Below are positions 43,314 through 51,186 of a stretch of 64,000 nt of DNA, one piece after another; position 1 is the first letter of the stretch, and every line of letters begins with the position of its first letter. The notes beneath the pieces were generated by a model. The model searched no databases and was not told where the DNA came from. It saw only the letters and a list, made by a program, of their open reading frames with translations. A program made the translations under genes and the position numbers. Source of the DNA: Mycolicibacter longobardus (GTDB lineage: Bacteria; Actinomycetota; Actinomycetes; Mycobacteriales; Mycobacteriaceae); the NCBI RefSeq assembly GCF_002102265.1, contig NZ_LQPG01000007.1:248001-312000 (forward strand), in the 5' to 3' direction.

Positions 43314-44153
43314 ATGACTGGACGTGTTGAAGGCAAGGTCGCGTTCATCACCGGCGCGGCACACGGTCAGGGCCGCAGCCACGCGGTGCGATTGGCGCAG
43401 GAGGGCGCCGACATCATCGCGATCGACGCCTGTAAGAGGGTCGTCAAGGACTCGCCTATTCCCCCGGCCACACCGGAGGAGCTGGCCGAGACCGCCGATA
43501 TGGTCAAGGCGCTCAACCGCCGGATCTTCACCGCGGAAGTCGACGTGCGCGACTATGACGGGCTCAAGTCCGCGGTGGACGCCGGCGTGGAGGAGCTCGG
43601 CGGCCTGGACATCATCGTCGCCAACGCCGGCATCGGCAACGGCGGCGACACCCTGGACCAGTGCAGTGAGCACGACTGGCAGGAGATGATCGACGTCAAC
43701 CTGTCGGGGGTCTGGAAGACGGTCAAAGCCGGTGTGCCGCACATTATTTCCGGCGGCAAGGGCGGTTCGATCATCCTGACCAGCTCCGTCGGCGGGTTGA
43801 AGGCCTACCCGCACTGCGGCAACTACGTCGCCGCCAAGCACGGCGTGGTGGGCATCATGCGCTCATTCGCCGTAGAGCTGGGACACCAGAACATCCGCGT
43901 CAACACGGTGCACCCCACCCACGTCAGCACCGGCATGATCATGAACGAGGGCACCTGGAAGATGTTCCGTCCGGACCTGGAGAACCCCGGCCCGGACGAC
44001 ATGGCGCCGATCTGCCAGATGTTCCACACCCTGCCGATTCCCTGGGTGGATGCGGTGGACATCAGCAACGCCGTGCTGTTCCTCGCCTCTGACGAAGCCC
44101 GCTACATCACCGGCGTCACCCTGCCGGTGGACGCGGGAAGCTGCCTGAAGTAA
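43314..44153 (+). CDS. mycofactocin-coupled SDR oxidoreductase
   Basis: 279 residues. VAFITGAAHGQGRSHAVRLA followed by EGADIIAIDACKR and the insertion KDSPIPPATPEELAETA mark the mycofactocin-coupled SDR family. The active site contains NYVAAKHGVVG; the usual tyrosine of YxxxK is Tyr in NYVAAK. It ends ITGVTLPVDAGSCLK. Directly after two P450s, it probably oxidises the alcohol they produce. Confidence 0.92.
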   Translation: MTGRVEGKVAFITGAAHGQGRSHAVRLAQEGADIIAIDACKRVVKDSPIPPATPEELAETADMVKALNRRIFTAEVDVRDYDGLKSAVDAGVEELGGLDIIVANAGIGNGGDTLDQCSEHDWQEMIDVNLSGVWKTVKAGVPHIISGGKGGSIILTSSVGGLKAYPHCGNYVAAKHGVVGIMRSFAVELGHQNIRVNTVHPTHVSTGMIMNEGTWKMFRPDLENPGPDDMAPICQMFHTLPIPWVDAVDISNAVLFLASDEARYITGVTLPVDAGSCLK

Positions 44154-44164
44154 CACTTTTCGGT

Positions 44165-44227
44165 CGTTGACTCTGCGTCCAAGGTGCAGAAGTGCGAGTA
44201 GCACCCACCGTGGGCGCAGAGTCAACG
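44165..44227. terminator. long hairpin between convergent genes (terminator or repeat element)
   Basis: 13-bp exact inverted repeats at 44165-44177 (CGTTGACTCTGCG) and 44215-44227, loop 37 bp, between the stops of the SDR and CaiB genes. No U-tract follows, so Rho-independent termination is not certain. The sequence looks like a dispersed mycobacterial intergenic hairpin element; that is recognition from memory. Confidence 0.55.
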
Positions 44228-44231
44228 CCGG

Positions 44232-46625
44232 CTACGCCGGTGCAGCACCGATAACCCCGTCGGCCGCCAACGCGGCGATCTCGACGTCGGACAGGCCCAG
44301 CTCGCGCAGCAGCTCGTGGTTGTGCTCACCGAGCAGCGGAGCCGGCCGGCGATGGAATCGCTTGGGTCCGTGGGCCGAGCGCACCGGAAGCGTGCTGTGC
44401 CGCACCGCCGGGTTGACCGGATGGGCGACCTCTTCGAAGAAGCCGCGGTGCAGCAACTGCGGCAGCTCGGCCTGTCGGTGGGGTTGCATCGCCTTGGCCA
44501 CCGGGATTCCGGACGGCCAGAGCAACTCCACGATCTCGTCACCGCTGCGTTCGGCGCACCAGGCACCGAGCTGGGAGTCGATGAGCTCGCGGTGTTCGCG
44601 GCGGCCTGCGGTGGTCGCCAGGGCCGGCTGCAGCGCCCAGGCCGGCCGGCCCAGCGCGCCACAGAGCGCAGCCCACTGCCCGTCGGTGGCGATCGCGACG
44701 GCCACCCAGCTGTCCAGACGGCCGAACTCGTCGATATCGGCGGTGCGGTAAAGGTTCTGCGGGGCGGCGGTCGGCCCGCCGTTGCCGTCGCGCTGCAGCA
44801 GCGCTCCGTAGGCCGAGTATTCGATCACCTGCTCGGCGGCGATATTGAGTGCGGCGTCGACCATCGCGGCTTCAACCAGCACGCCCTGACCGGTGCGATT
44901 GCGGTGTTCCAGGGCCAGCAGCAGTGCGTTGAGCGCGTGCACTCCGGCGTTCGGGTCGCCCACCGAATACGGTTCGTACGGGTTACGTTCGGGGAATCCG
45001 GTCAGCCAGCTCACCCCGGATGCCGCCTCGATGACGTACGCGAACGCCGGGTTGTCCCGCCACGGACCGTCCAGCCCGAAACCGGGCATCCGCACCATGA
45101 TTGCGCCCGGTTGCAGCTGCCGGACGGTGTTGAAGTCCAGCCCGATCTGTTCGAGGACCCGAGGGGTGAAGTTCTCCACGATCACGTCAGCGGTCGCGAT
45201 CAGCTTCCGCAGCACCTCGCGGCCCGCTTCGTGCTGCAGGTCGACCGTGAGGCCCTTCTTGTTGGTGTTGAGCGCCGAGAAGATCGGTGAGCGCTCCCAC
45301 CACTGCGCTTCGCTGACCGGGATCCCGGCGATCAGCCGGGTTCCGTCCGGCCTGCGGGTGGACTCCACATGGATGACGTCGGCGCCGAGCATCCCCAGCG
45401 GATGGGTGCAGCTCGGACCGGCCCAGAACGTGGTCATGTCCAGCACCCGCAGGCCGCTGAACGGCAGGATTTCGGCGCGATTGTTCCCGCTGGGCGGGTG
45501 TAATCGCGCCGAAATCACCGAGGACCGGTAGTGGTCGGTGTGTTGACCAAGACGCGGGGCGGGCTGCGGCGGCCGAAGGGCTGCCGGATGCAGACGGTAG
45601 GGCCGGTCGGGCTGGGTGAATCCGTCGCGGGGGTTGGTGACGAACGATCTGCGGTGCGCGAAGTGATCCAGTTCGGTGACGTTGGCGCCGTTGGCAACCG
45701 GAGCGTTCGGGATGCGGAACGCGGTGGCCAGGTCGCGGATCTCTTCCACCGTCTGCTCTTTCACCCAGGCGTAGATCTCCTCGGCCTTCTCGTTGGCCTG
45801 CTGGGTGATCGACAGGGGTGAGTGCTCGTCGATCCACTCCGGATGTCCGGTCATGGCGCACAGGTCGAACCACTGCTGGGCGGTTCCACATCCGACGTCG
45901 ACCAGCCCGTCCTTGGCCGACGCGATCCCGGGGACGGTGACCTTGCGCGCATCACGCCAGGGCCGGCCGAGCATCTCGAAGTAGGTGACCGGGTAGTAGG
46001 TCAACCCCAGGATCTGGGTCTCCAGCATCGACAGGTCCAACAGGTCCCCGACGACGCCGTTGCGCCGGGCATGCCAGGACGCCAGAGTCATCGCGCTCGC
46101 ATACGCCCCGGCGAGGTACTCGCCGACCTGCCCCCCGACGAATGCCGGTGGCAGGTCGGGTGATCCGCGTCCGATCCCGAATATCCCGCCCGACCAGGCC
46201 TGCAGGGTGAACTCGGTGGCGGCGCGATCATGCCATGGTCCGTCCAGGCCGAAGGGGGTGATGGCGGTGACGATCAAGTGCGGGTGGTCGCGGTGAATCT
46301 CCTCCGGCGCCAACGACGGGTGTTCGGCCACCACCGAACCGCGCGACCACACCACCGCATCCGCACCGGACAGCAGCGTGGCGAGGAACTCGCCATCGGT
46401 ATCGGGGTCTACCACGACACTGTGTTTGCCGCCGGCCAGGAAACTGAACAGGGCACCGTCACCGCCGGTGTCGGCTCCCGACGCCGACCAGTGACGCAGC
46501 GGATCACCCTGGGGTGGTTCGACTTTGATGACCTCTGCACCGGCGTCGGACAACAGCTTGGTGCAGTATGCGCCGGCGATTCCGGTGGACAGATCGACGA
46601 CGGTGAAGCCGTCCAGCGGTGTCAC
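44232..46625 (-). CDS. double-domain CaiB/BaiF CoA-transferase
   Basis: 797 residues: two CaiB/BaiF units fused. The N-terminal unit (1-~375) begins FTVVDLSTGIAGAYCTKLLS and the C-terminal unit (~388-797) begins LRVLDMTTFWAGPSCTHPLG. The catalytic aspartate is present in the C-terminal unit (Asp557, SVGDPNAGVH) but is glutamate in the N-terminal unit (Glu169, GQVGEYLAG). Family III CoA-transferases move CoA between acids without ATP. It ends the long minus-strand operon and follows the crotonase by 3 bp. Confidence 0.9.
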   Translation of the reverse strand: MTPLDGFTVVDLSTGIAGAYCTKLLSDAGAEVIKVEPPQGDPLRHWSASGADTGGDGALFSFLAGGKHSVVVDPDTDGEFLATLLSGADAVVWSRGSVVAEHPSLAPEEIHRDHPHLIVTAITPFGLDGPWHDRAATEFTLQAWSGGIFGIGRGSPDLPPAFVGGQVGEYLAGAYASAMTLASWHARRNGVVGDLLDLSMLETQILGLTYYPVTYFEMLGRPWRDARKVTVPGIASAKDGLVDVGCGTAQQWFDLCAMTGHPEWIDEHSPLSITQQANEKAEEIYAWVKEQTVEEIRDLATAFRIPNAPVANGANVTELDHFAHRRSFVTNPRDGFTQPDRPYRLHPAALRPPQPAPRLGQHTDHYRSSVISARLHPPSGNNRAEILPFSGLRVLDMTTFWAGPSCTHPLGMLGADVIHVESTRRPDGTRLIAGIPVSEAQWWERSPIFSALNTNKKGLTVDLQHEAGREVLRKLIATADVIVENFTPRVLEQIGLDFNTVRQLQPGAIMVRMPGFGLDGPWRDNPAFAYVIEAASGVSWLTGFPERNPYEPYSVGDPNAGVHALNALLLALEHRNRTGQGVLVEAAMVDAALNIAAEQVIEYSAYGALLQRDGNGGPTAAPQNLYRTADIDEFGRLDSWVAVAIATDGQWAALCGALGRPAWALQPALATTAGRREHRELIDSQLGAWCAERSGDEIVELLWPSGIPVAKAMQPHRQAELPQLLHRGFFEEVAHPVNPAVRHSTLPVRSAHGPKRFHRRPAPLLGEHNHELLRELGLSDVEIAALAADGVIGAAPA

Positions 46626-46628
46626 CGG

Positions 46629-47594
46629 CTAGCTGTCCTTGTTGCGGCTGGTCTTGCTCAACCGGAAGTCGGGCGGGAACTTCGCGTCGTTGTCCTTGAC
46701 CGCTCCGGACAGGCCGGATTCGATTGCCTCGTCCAGCATCAGGTCATCGGTGTCCGGCGCCACGCCGGACCCCATCGACTCGAAGAACGCCGACAGCAGG
46801 CTGCCCATGTACTCGCCCTGATGCTGTTTGTAGACCTCGAAGAACATCTTCTGCATGAACACGGTGTCGACCGGGCGGTTGCGCGCACAGGCCAGGGCGT
46901 ACTTCTCGACCTCGGCCTCCAGTTGGTCGCGCGGGACCACCTTGTTGAGGAAGTTGCACTTCTCCATGTCGGCGGCGGTGAACGGCCTTCCGGTGAAGAC
47001 CATCTCGGAGAACTTGCGCAACCCCATCATCTGCACCCAGGTCCACATCCGTGGTCCCCACCCGTAGTAACGGAATGACGGGTGGCCGAACAGTGCGTCG
47101 TCGCTGGAGATCACCAGATCGGCGTCGGCGGCCTGATAGAAGTGCCAGCCGTAGCAGTAGCCCTTGGCTTCCACGATGCTGATCTTCTTGAGTTCCTGCA
47201 GCGGCCGGTTGCCAGCCTGGACGTTGGCGTACCAGGCGCTGATGGTGGCGCCGTTGCGAAAGGTCCCCTGCGGCGGGTAGTTGACGTCCATGCCTTCCAA
47301 ACGCAGTTCGGCCAGGCGCTTTTCGGGTTCGTCGACACCCTCCATGAACTCCGGCAGGTCCGCCCCGCTGCCCAGGTTGTCGCCGACACCGCGGATCACC
47401 ACCACTTTGACGTCGTTGTCCACGCTGGCCCCGCGCAGCAGGTCCGCGTACCGCAGCCGCGCCGACGACGTCGGCGCATTGAGGTATTCGGGCCGGTCGA
47501 AGGTGATGGTGGCGATCTTGGTGGCCGGATCCTTGTGGTAGCGGATGATCTCTTCCGCGGACGGCCGTGCGGACGACCCTGGCGTGCCGGACAT
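46629..47594 (-). CDS. divergent crotonase-fold protein
   Basis: 321 residues from ATG at 47594 with AAGGAG 10 bases upstream. ITFDRPEYLNAP and the oxyanion segments DNLGSGADLPEF and AKGYCYGWHFYQAADADL identify the fold. Both hydratase glutamates are missing (YGWHFYQA, FGHPSFRYYGWG), and a tryptophan/tyrosine-rich stretch GWGPRMWTWVQMMG follows. The C-terminal extension (about 270-321) is unusual. Probably not a hydratase. Between the M24 pair and the CoA-transferase. Confidence 0.85.
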   Translation of the reverse strand: MSGTPGSSARPSAEEIIRYHKDPATKIATITFDRPEYLNAPTSSARLRYADLLRGASVDNDVKVVVIRGVGDNLGSGADLPEFMEGVDEPEKRLAELRLEGMDVNYPPQGTFRNGATISAWYANVQAGNRPLQELKKISIVEAKGYCYGWHFYQAADADLVISSDDALFGHPSFRYYGWGPRMWTWVQMMGLRKFSEMVFTGRPFTAADMEKCNFLNKVVPRDQLEAEVEKYALACARNRPVDTVFMQKMFFEVYKQHQGEYMGSLLSAFFESMGSGVAPDTDDLMLDEAIESGLSGAVKDNDAKFPPDFRLSKTSRNKDS

Positions 47595-47609
47595 GGGCAA
47601 TCTGCTCCT

Positions 47610-48737
47610 TCAGGAACCGGTGGCGAATGGGGCGGTGGTCAAGACTTCATGGCCGTCGTCGGTGATCAGCACGGCCTCACGCCCGAACACCGCACCCACG
47701 CCGGGCTCGAACACGTAGCCGGTGATCGCCAGCACCATTCCCGGTTCAAGTCGTTCGGACGCCGCGGTTTCGGGGAGCTGCGCCGACACCACCGGCGGGT
47801 CGAACCCCAGCCCCAGACCGTGGGCCACCGGAACCGGCGGCAGCGGCTCGCCGGCGTCGTCGTAGGCACGCAACAGCTCGCTGCACGCTGCACCCGGCCG
47901 GCAGGCACCGGACAGCTTCTCCCACAGGGCATCCCAGCGCCGATAGGCAGCGGCGGCGTTGCCCTGGGGCGCCCCACCAACCGGATACGTGCGTCCCACT
48001 TCGGCGACGTAGCCGCCGGCCAGCACGCCCGCCGAGAACGCCACCAGGTCACCGGTGTGCACCCGACCGTCGCCGGCCGCACGACGCCACGGGTGTTCCC
48101 GCGAGGTCACCCAGGCGACGTCCTGGGTGGCCGGGGTGCTCACCCCGCCCGCCGTCATCGCCTCCATCAGCACCCCGGTCAGCGTCTGTTCGCTGACGCC
48201 GTCTTCCAGCGCGTCGACCGCGGCCGCCAACGCCGATTCGGCCACCTGCACCGAGGCCCGTAACGCGGCGATCTCCTCAGCGGTCTTGATCGCGCGGGCC
48301 GCCCGCATCGCCAGCTCGCCGTCGACCAGTTCCGCACTGGGGAAGGCCATCGGCAGCAGCTGGGCGAACAGTGGTGACATCGCGTCGGTTCCGACCCGCC
48401 GGGCCGTGGCGGCGCCTTCGATACGCGACAGTGCCGCAATGGTATTGGTCGGGTTCCATGAGATCCCATAGAGATTCTCGTGCGGAATGTCCTCCGGCAC
48501 CCCTTCGTCCCAGGTGCTCAGCAGGTGGATGGCTCCGGTTGCGCGAACCAGCACGCAGGTGGGGCCGAACGGGCGGGTTCCGGCGACCCAGAGCTGCGGT
48601 GCGCCGGTGACGTAGCGGACGTTGGCCTGCCGGCCCAGCACCAGCACGTCGAGGTCGTAGGCTTCCATCTGCGCCAGGGCACGCCCACGCCGTCCGCTGC
48701 GAAGCGCAAGGTGGTCCGGCAATACCTCAGTACTCAT
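47610..48737 (-). CDS. M24-fold protein with degenerate metal site (creatinase-like)
   Basis: 375 residues. The pita-bread fold of M24 (methionyl/Xaa-Pro aminopeptidase/creatinase superfamily) is evident from LVLGRQANVRYVTG at the N-terminus and GYVAEVGRTYPVGG, VAHGLGLGFDPP and LEPGMVLAITGYVF later. Of the five metal ligands only His306 and Glu354 remain plainly; the others are Ser235, Glu246 and Thr339. Creatinase uses this fold without metal, so hydrolysis of a C-N bond, or a structural role with the adjacent intact M24 protein, is possible. Confidence 0.85.
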   Translation of the reverse strand: MSTEVLPDHLALRSGRRGRALAQMEAYDLDVLVLGRQANVRYVTGAPQLWVAGTRPFGPTCVLVRATGAIHLLSTWDEGVPEDIPHENLYGISWNPTNTIAALSRIEGAATARRVGTDAMSPLFAQLLPMAFPSAELVDGELAMRAARAIKTAEEIAALRASVQVAESALAAAVDALEDGVSEQTLTGVLMEAMTAGGVSTPATQDVAWVTSREHPWRRAAGDGRVHTGDLVAFSAGVLAGGYVAEVGRTYPVGGAPQGNAAAAYRRWDALWEKLSGACRPGAACSELLRAYDDAGEPLPPVPVAHGLGLGFDPPVVSAQLPETAASERLEPGMVLAITGYVFEPGVGAVFGREAVLITDDGHEVLTTAPFATGS

Positions 48738-48749
48738 CGGTGCTGCTCC

Positions 48750-49991
48750 TCAGGCATAGGGCGTATAGGGGTAGTCGCTCAACGAAATCCAGCCGTCCTC
48801 GGTGACGACGACCACCTCTTCACCCCGGTATCCGCCGGTGCCGTCCTCCCACACCACCGGCTCGAGCACCAGAACCATTCCCGGCTCGAAGGCGAAGTTG
48901 TTGTCGAACTCATCGCCCAGATCGGTGCCGATCATCGGCATCTCGGCGGCATTCACGCCGATACCGTGGCCGAGGTAGAAATGCGGCAGCCAGGGCCGAG
49001 TCCCGTCCCCGTTGGCCGCGATGGCCGCGCGGGCCAGATCCCCGGAGGTCACCCCGGCCCGAAGCACCCCGCGCACGGCGTCGAGGATCTCCCGCCAGCG
49101 CTGGAACTGTGCCCGCTGGCGGGCAGTCGGGTCAGCCCCGACAATCCAGGTGCGGCCGAAGTCCGAGCAGTATCCGCCATAGGTGATCGAGACATCGGTC
49201 CACAGCACGTCGCCGGCCGCCAGTTCCCGCTCGGTGGTCAGCAGCGGCAGCGCCAGATCACCGTGGGTGGTCCAGACCCCGGAGTCCCTGCTGTCAGGCA
49301 TGACCTGCCAGATCGGCTCCAGCATGCTGGCGCTGGCGCCCAGTTCGAAGGCGTGGCGCAGGAATTGGGCCGACAGGTCCATCTGGCGGATGCCGGGTGC
49401 CAGCGCCGCCTCGACGTCGACCATGGCCTCGTCGGTGATCCGGCATGCGGTGCGGATGCAGGCCAGCTCATCGGGGGTCTTGATCAGTTTCGCCGCGCTG
49501 ACCACCTGGGACGCGTCCACCGGTCTGCCGCCGGGGAACAGCTGCTGCTGGGCGCGGCGCATAGCGCCGGTGCACTCGTCGGTTCCGATCACCGCGCGAC
49601 CGGGAATCAGGTCGGCCAGCACCTGGGCGAAATGCCGTACTCCTTCGTCGAATTCGAGGTAGACGGGCCCGTGCACGTGGTCTGCCGGCAGGTCGGAGTC
49701 ACCGGATGCGCCCTCCCGGAACGGCAGGAACAGATGCGGCCATTCGTCGTCGGCGAGCACCACCGCGACGGGGCGTTCGACGTGGGACAGTCCGGCGTCA
49801 CCCAAGCGCCAACTGGTGCCGGTGGCATAGGTGACGGCATTGTTTCCCAGCAGCACCAGGGCGTCGACGCCCCGGTCGGTCATCGCCGACCGCAGTCGCA
49901 CGCCGGTCTCCCGGCGCAGCCGGGCGCGGTCCGGGATGTCCGGTATCTGAATACTGCCGGTGGATTCGGACAACGATGTAGGCGCAGACAT
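48750..49991 (-). CDS. M24-family metallopeptidase-like protein, metal ligands intact
   Basis: 413 residues from ATG at 49991, which shares one base with the preceding stop. The two aspartates are Asp266 (LWTDVSITYGG) and Asp277 (CSDFGRTW), then His342 (GHGIGVNAAEMP), Glu377 (MVLVLEPVV) and Glu391/392 (GYRGEEVVVVTE): the complete dinuclear metal set of Xaa-Pro aminopeptidase-like enzymes. Peptide or amide hydrolysis is the family rule; here the neighbours are CoA-ester enzymes. Downstream and 12 bp away is the degenerate paralogue. Confidence 0.88.
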   Translation of the reverse strand: MSAPTSLSESTGSIQIPDIPDRARLRRETGVRLRSAMTDRGVDALVLLGNNAVTYATGTSWRLGDAGLSHVERPVAVVLADDEWPHLFLPFREGASGDSDLPADHVHGPVYLEFDEGVRHFAQVLADLIPGRAVIGTDECTGAMRRAQQQLFPGGRPVDASQVVSAAKLIKTPDELACIRTACRITDEAMVDVEAALAPGIRQMDLSAQFLRHAFELGASASMLEPIWQVMPDSRDSGVWTTHGDLALPLLTTERELAAGDVLWTDVSITYGGYCSDFGRTWIVGADPTARQRAQFQRWREILDAVRGVLRAGVTSGDLARAAIAANGDGTRPWLPHFYLGHGIGVNAAEMPMIGTDLGDEFDNNFAFEPGMVLVLEPVVWEDGTGGYRGEEVVVVTEDGWISLSDYPYTPYA

Positions 49992-51163
49992 CACAACCCC
50001 AGGAATGCTTTGATGTTGCCGCTCACCACTTTCGCCGCGTTCTGCGGCCCCAGTGTTTCGACGACGTTGGCCAGCGACTTCTCCGAATAGCCGAAGGTGC
50101 TCTCGTTGTGCGGGTAGTCCGACGACCACATCACCTTGTCGACCCCGATCCGGTCGATCAGTCGCAGACCGAGCGGGTCGACCATGAACGACGCGCTCAT
50201 GTGGGTGTCCCAGTAGTGCCGGATGTCGTGTTGCAGCTGGTGGGTGAACATGTGCTGGTAGGACGCGAGCAGATGTTCGGCGTCCTGCAAAGCGGTGGGG
50301 ACCCAGGCGATCCCGCCTTCGAACCAGCCGATCCGCAGGGCCGGGTGGCGGTCCAGGATGCCGGAGAAGATGTACTTGGCGAACTGCTCGCGGAACGAGT
50401 CGACATTGACCATCATGCCGACCACGACGCTGTTGACCTCGCAGGGCGTCTTCGGCGGGGTTTCACCGATGTGGTGGGTGATGGGCAGCCCGGCCTGCTC
50501 GATCTCATCCCACACCGGGTCCATCACCCGGGCACCGAAGTCGATGATGTTGCCGTCGTCGTCCTTGCCGGGATTCAGCGGCAGCAGGAATGTCTTGAGC
50601 CCCAGCGCCTTGCACTCTTCCACGGTGCGCCGGGTGCCGGCGGGGTCCCACCAGTTGATCAGGCCCACCCCGTAGAAGTGGCCGTTCGACCGCTCCTGCA
50701 ACTCCGCCATGTACTCGTTGTAGATGCGGAATACTCGCTCCCGCAGTTCCTTGTCGGGAAAGTGGAACAGAGCCAGCACCGCGTTGGGGAACGCCAGTTC
50801 CTTGTCGACGCCGTCCTCGGCCAGCTCCCGGATCCGGGCCTCGATATTGCTGCTGGCCGCACCCGCCAGATCGTCGTACTGCATGAGCACCGCGCTGAAG
50901 TCCCCGGGCAGGAACGACTGCCCCTTGCGGCCGACCATGTAGGCGCCGTCTTCGTACCAGATCCGAGGGGCCTTGTCCTTCAGGTCCTCTGGGAACCGTT
51001 GGTAGAAGATGTCGTCGGCGATCGAGATGTGGTTGTCGGCGGAGAACACTTCGGTGCCCGCAGGCAGACCGACATCGGCCCCGGCGTGGCCACGGCGGTC
51101 CTTGGGCGCCCCGTAACCGCCGGGGGGATAGAACGCAAGATCTTGAGTTGATGTGCTGGACAT
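49991..51163 (-). CDS. amidohydrolase family 2 protein
   Basis: 390 residues from ATG at 51163 with GGAGTGG upstream; the longer frame overlaps the P450. Metal strands: SADNHISIADDIF, THHIGETPPK, WFEGGIAWVPTALQD and MWSSDYPHNESTFG. Most like 6662-7924 (GGI-x-W-x-P and C/S-DYPH). Between P450 and M24 genes in a single operon, consistent with a ring- or amide-cleaving step after hydroxylation. Confidence 0.9.
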   Translation of the reverse strand: MSSTSTQDLAFYPPGGYGAPKDRRGHAGADVGLPAGTEVFSADNHISIADDIFYQRFPEDLKDKAPRIWYEDGAYMVGRKGQSFLPGDFSAVLMQYDDLAGAASSNIEARIRELAEDGVDKELAFPNAVLALFHFPDKELRERVFRIYNEYMAELQERSNGHFYGVGLINWWDPAGTRRTVEECKALGLKTFLLPLNPGKDDDGNIIDFGARVMDPVWDEIEQAGLPITHHIGETPPKTPCEVNSVVVGMMVNVDSFREQFAKYIFSGILDRHPALRIGWFEGGIAWVPTALQDAEHLLASYQHMFTHQLQHDIRHYWDTHMSASFMVDPLGLRLIDRIGVDKVMWSSDYPHNESTFGYSEKSLANVVETLGPQNAAKVVSGNIKAFLGL

Positions 51164-51186
51164 GTCAATCCACTCCAATCGGGCGG

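Noticed and set aside
41439..43841. 800-residue minus-strand open frame
   Set aside because: Antisense to two P450s and an SDR with full motifs; no recognisable protein features.
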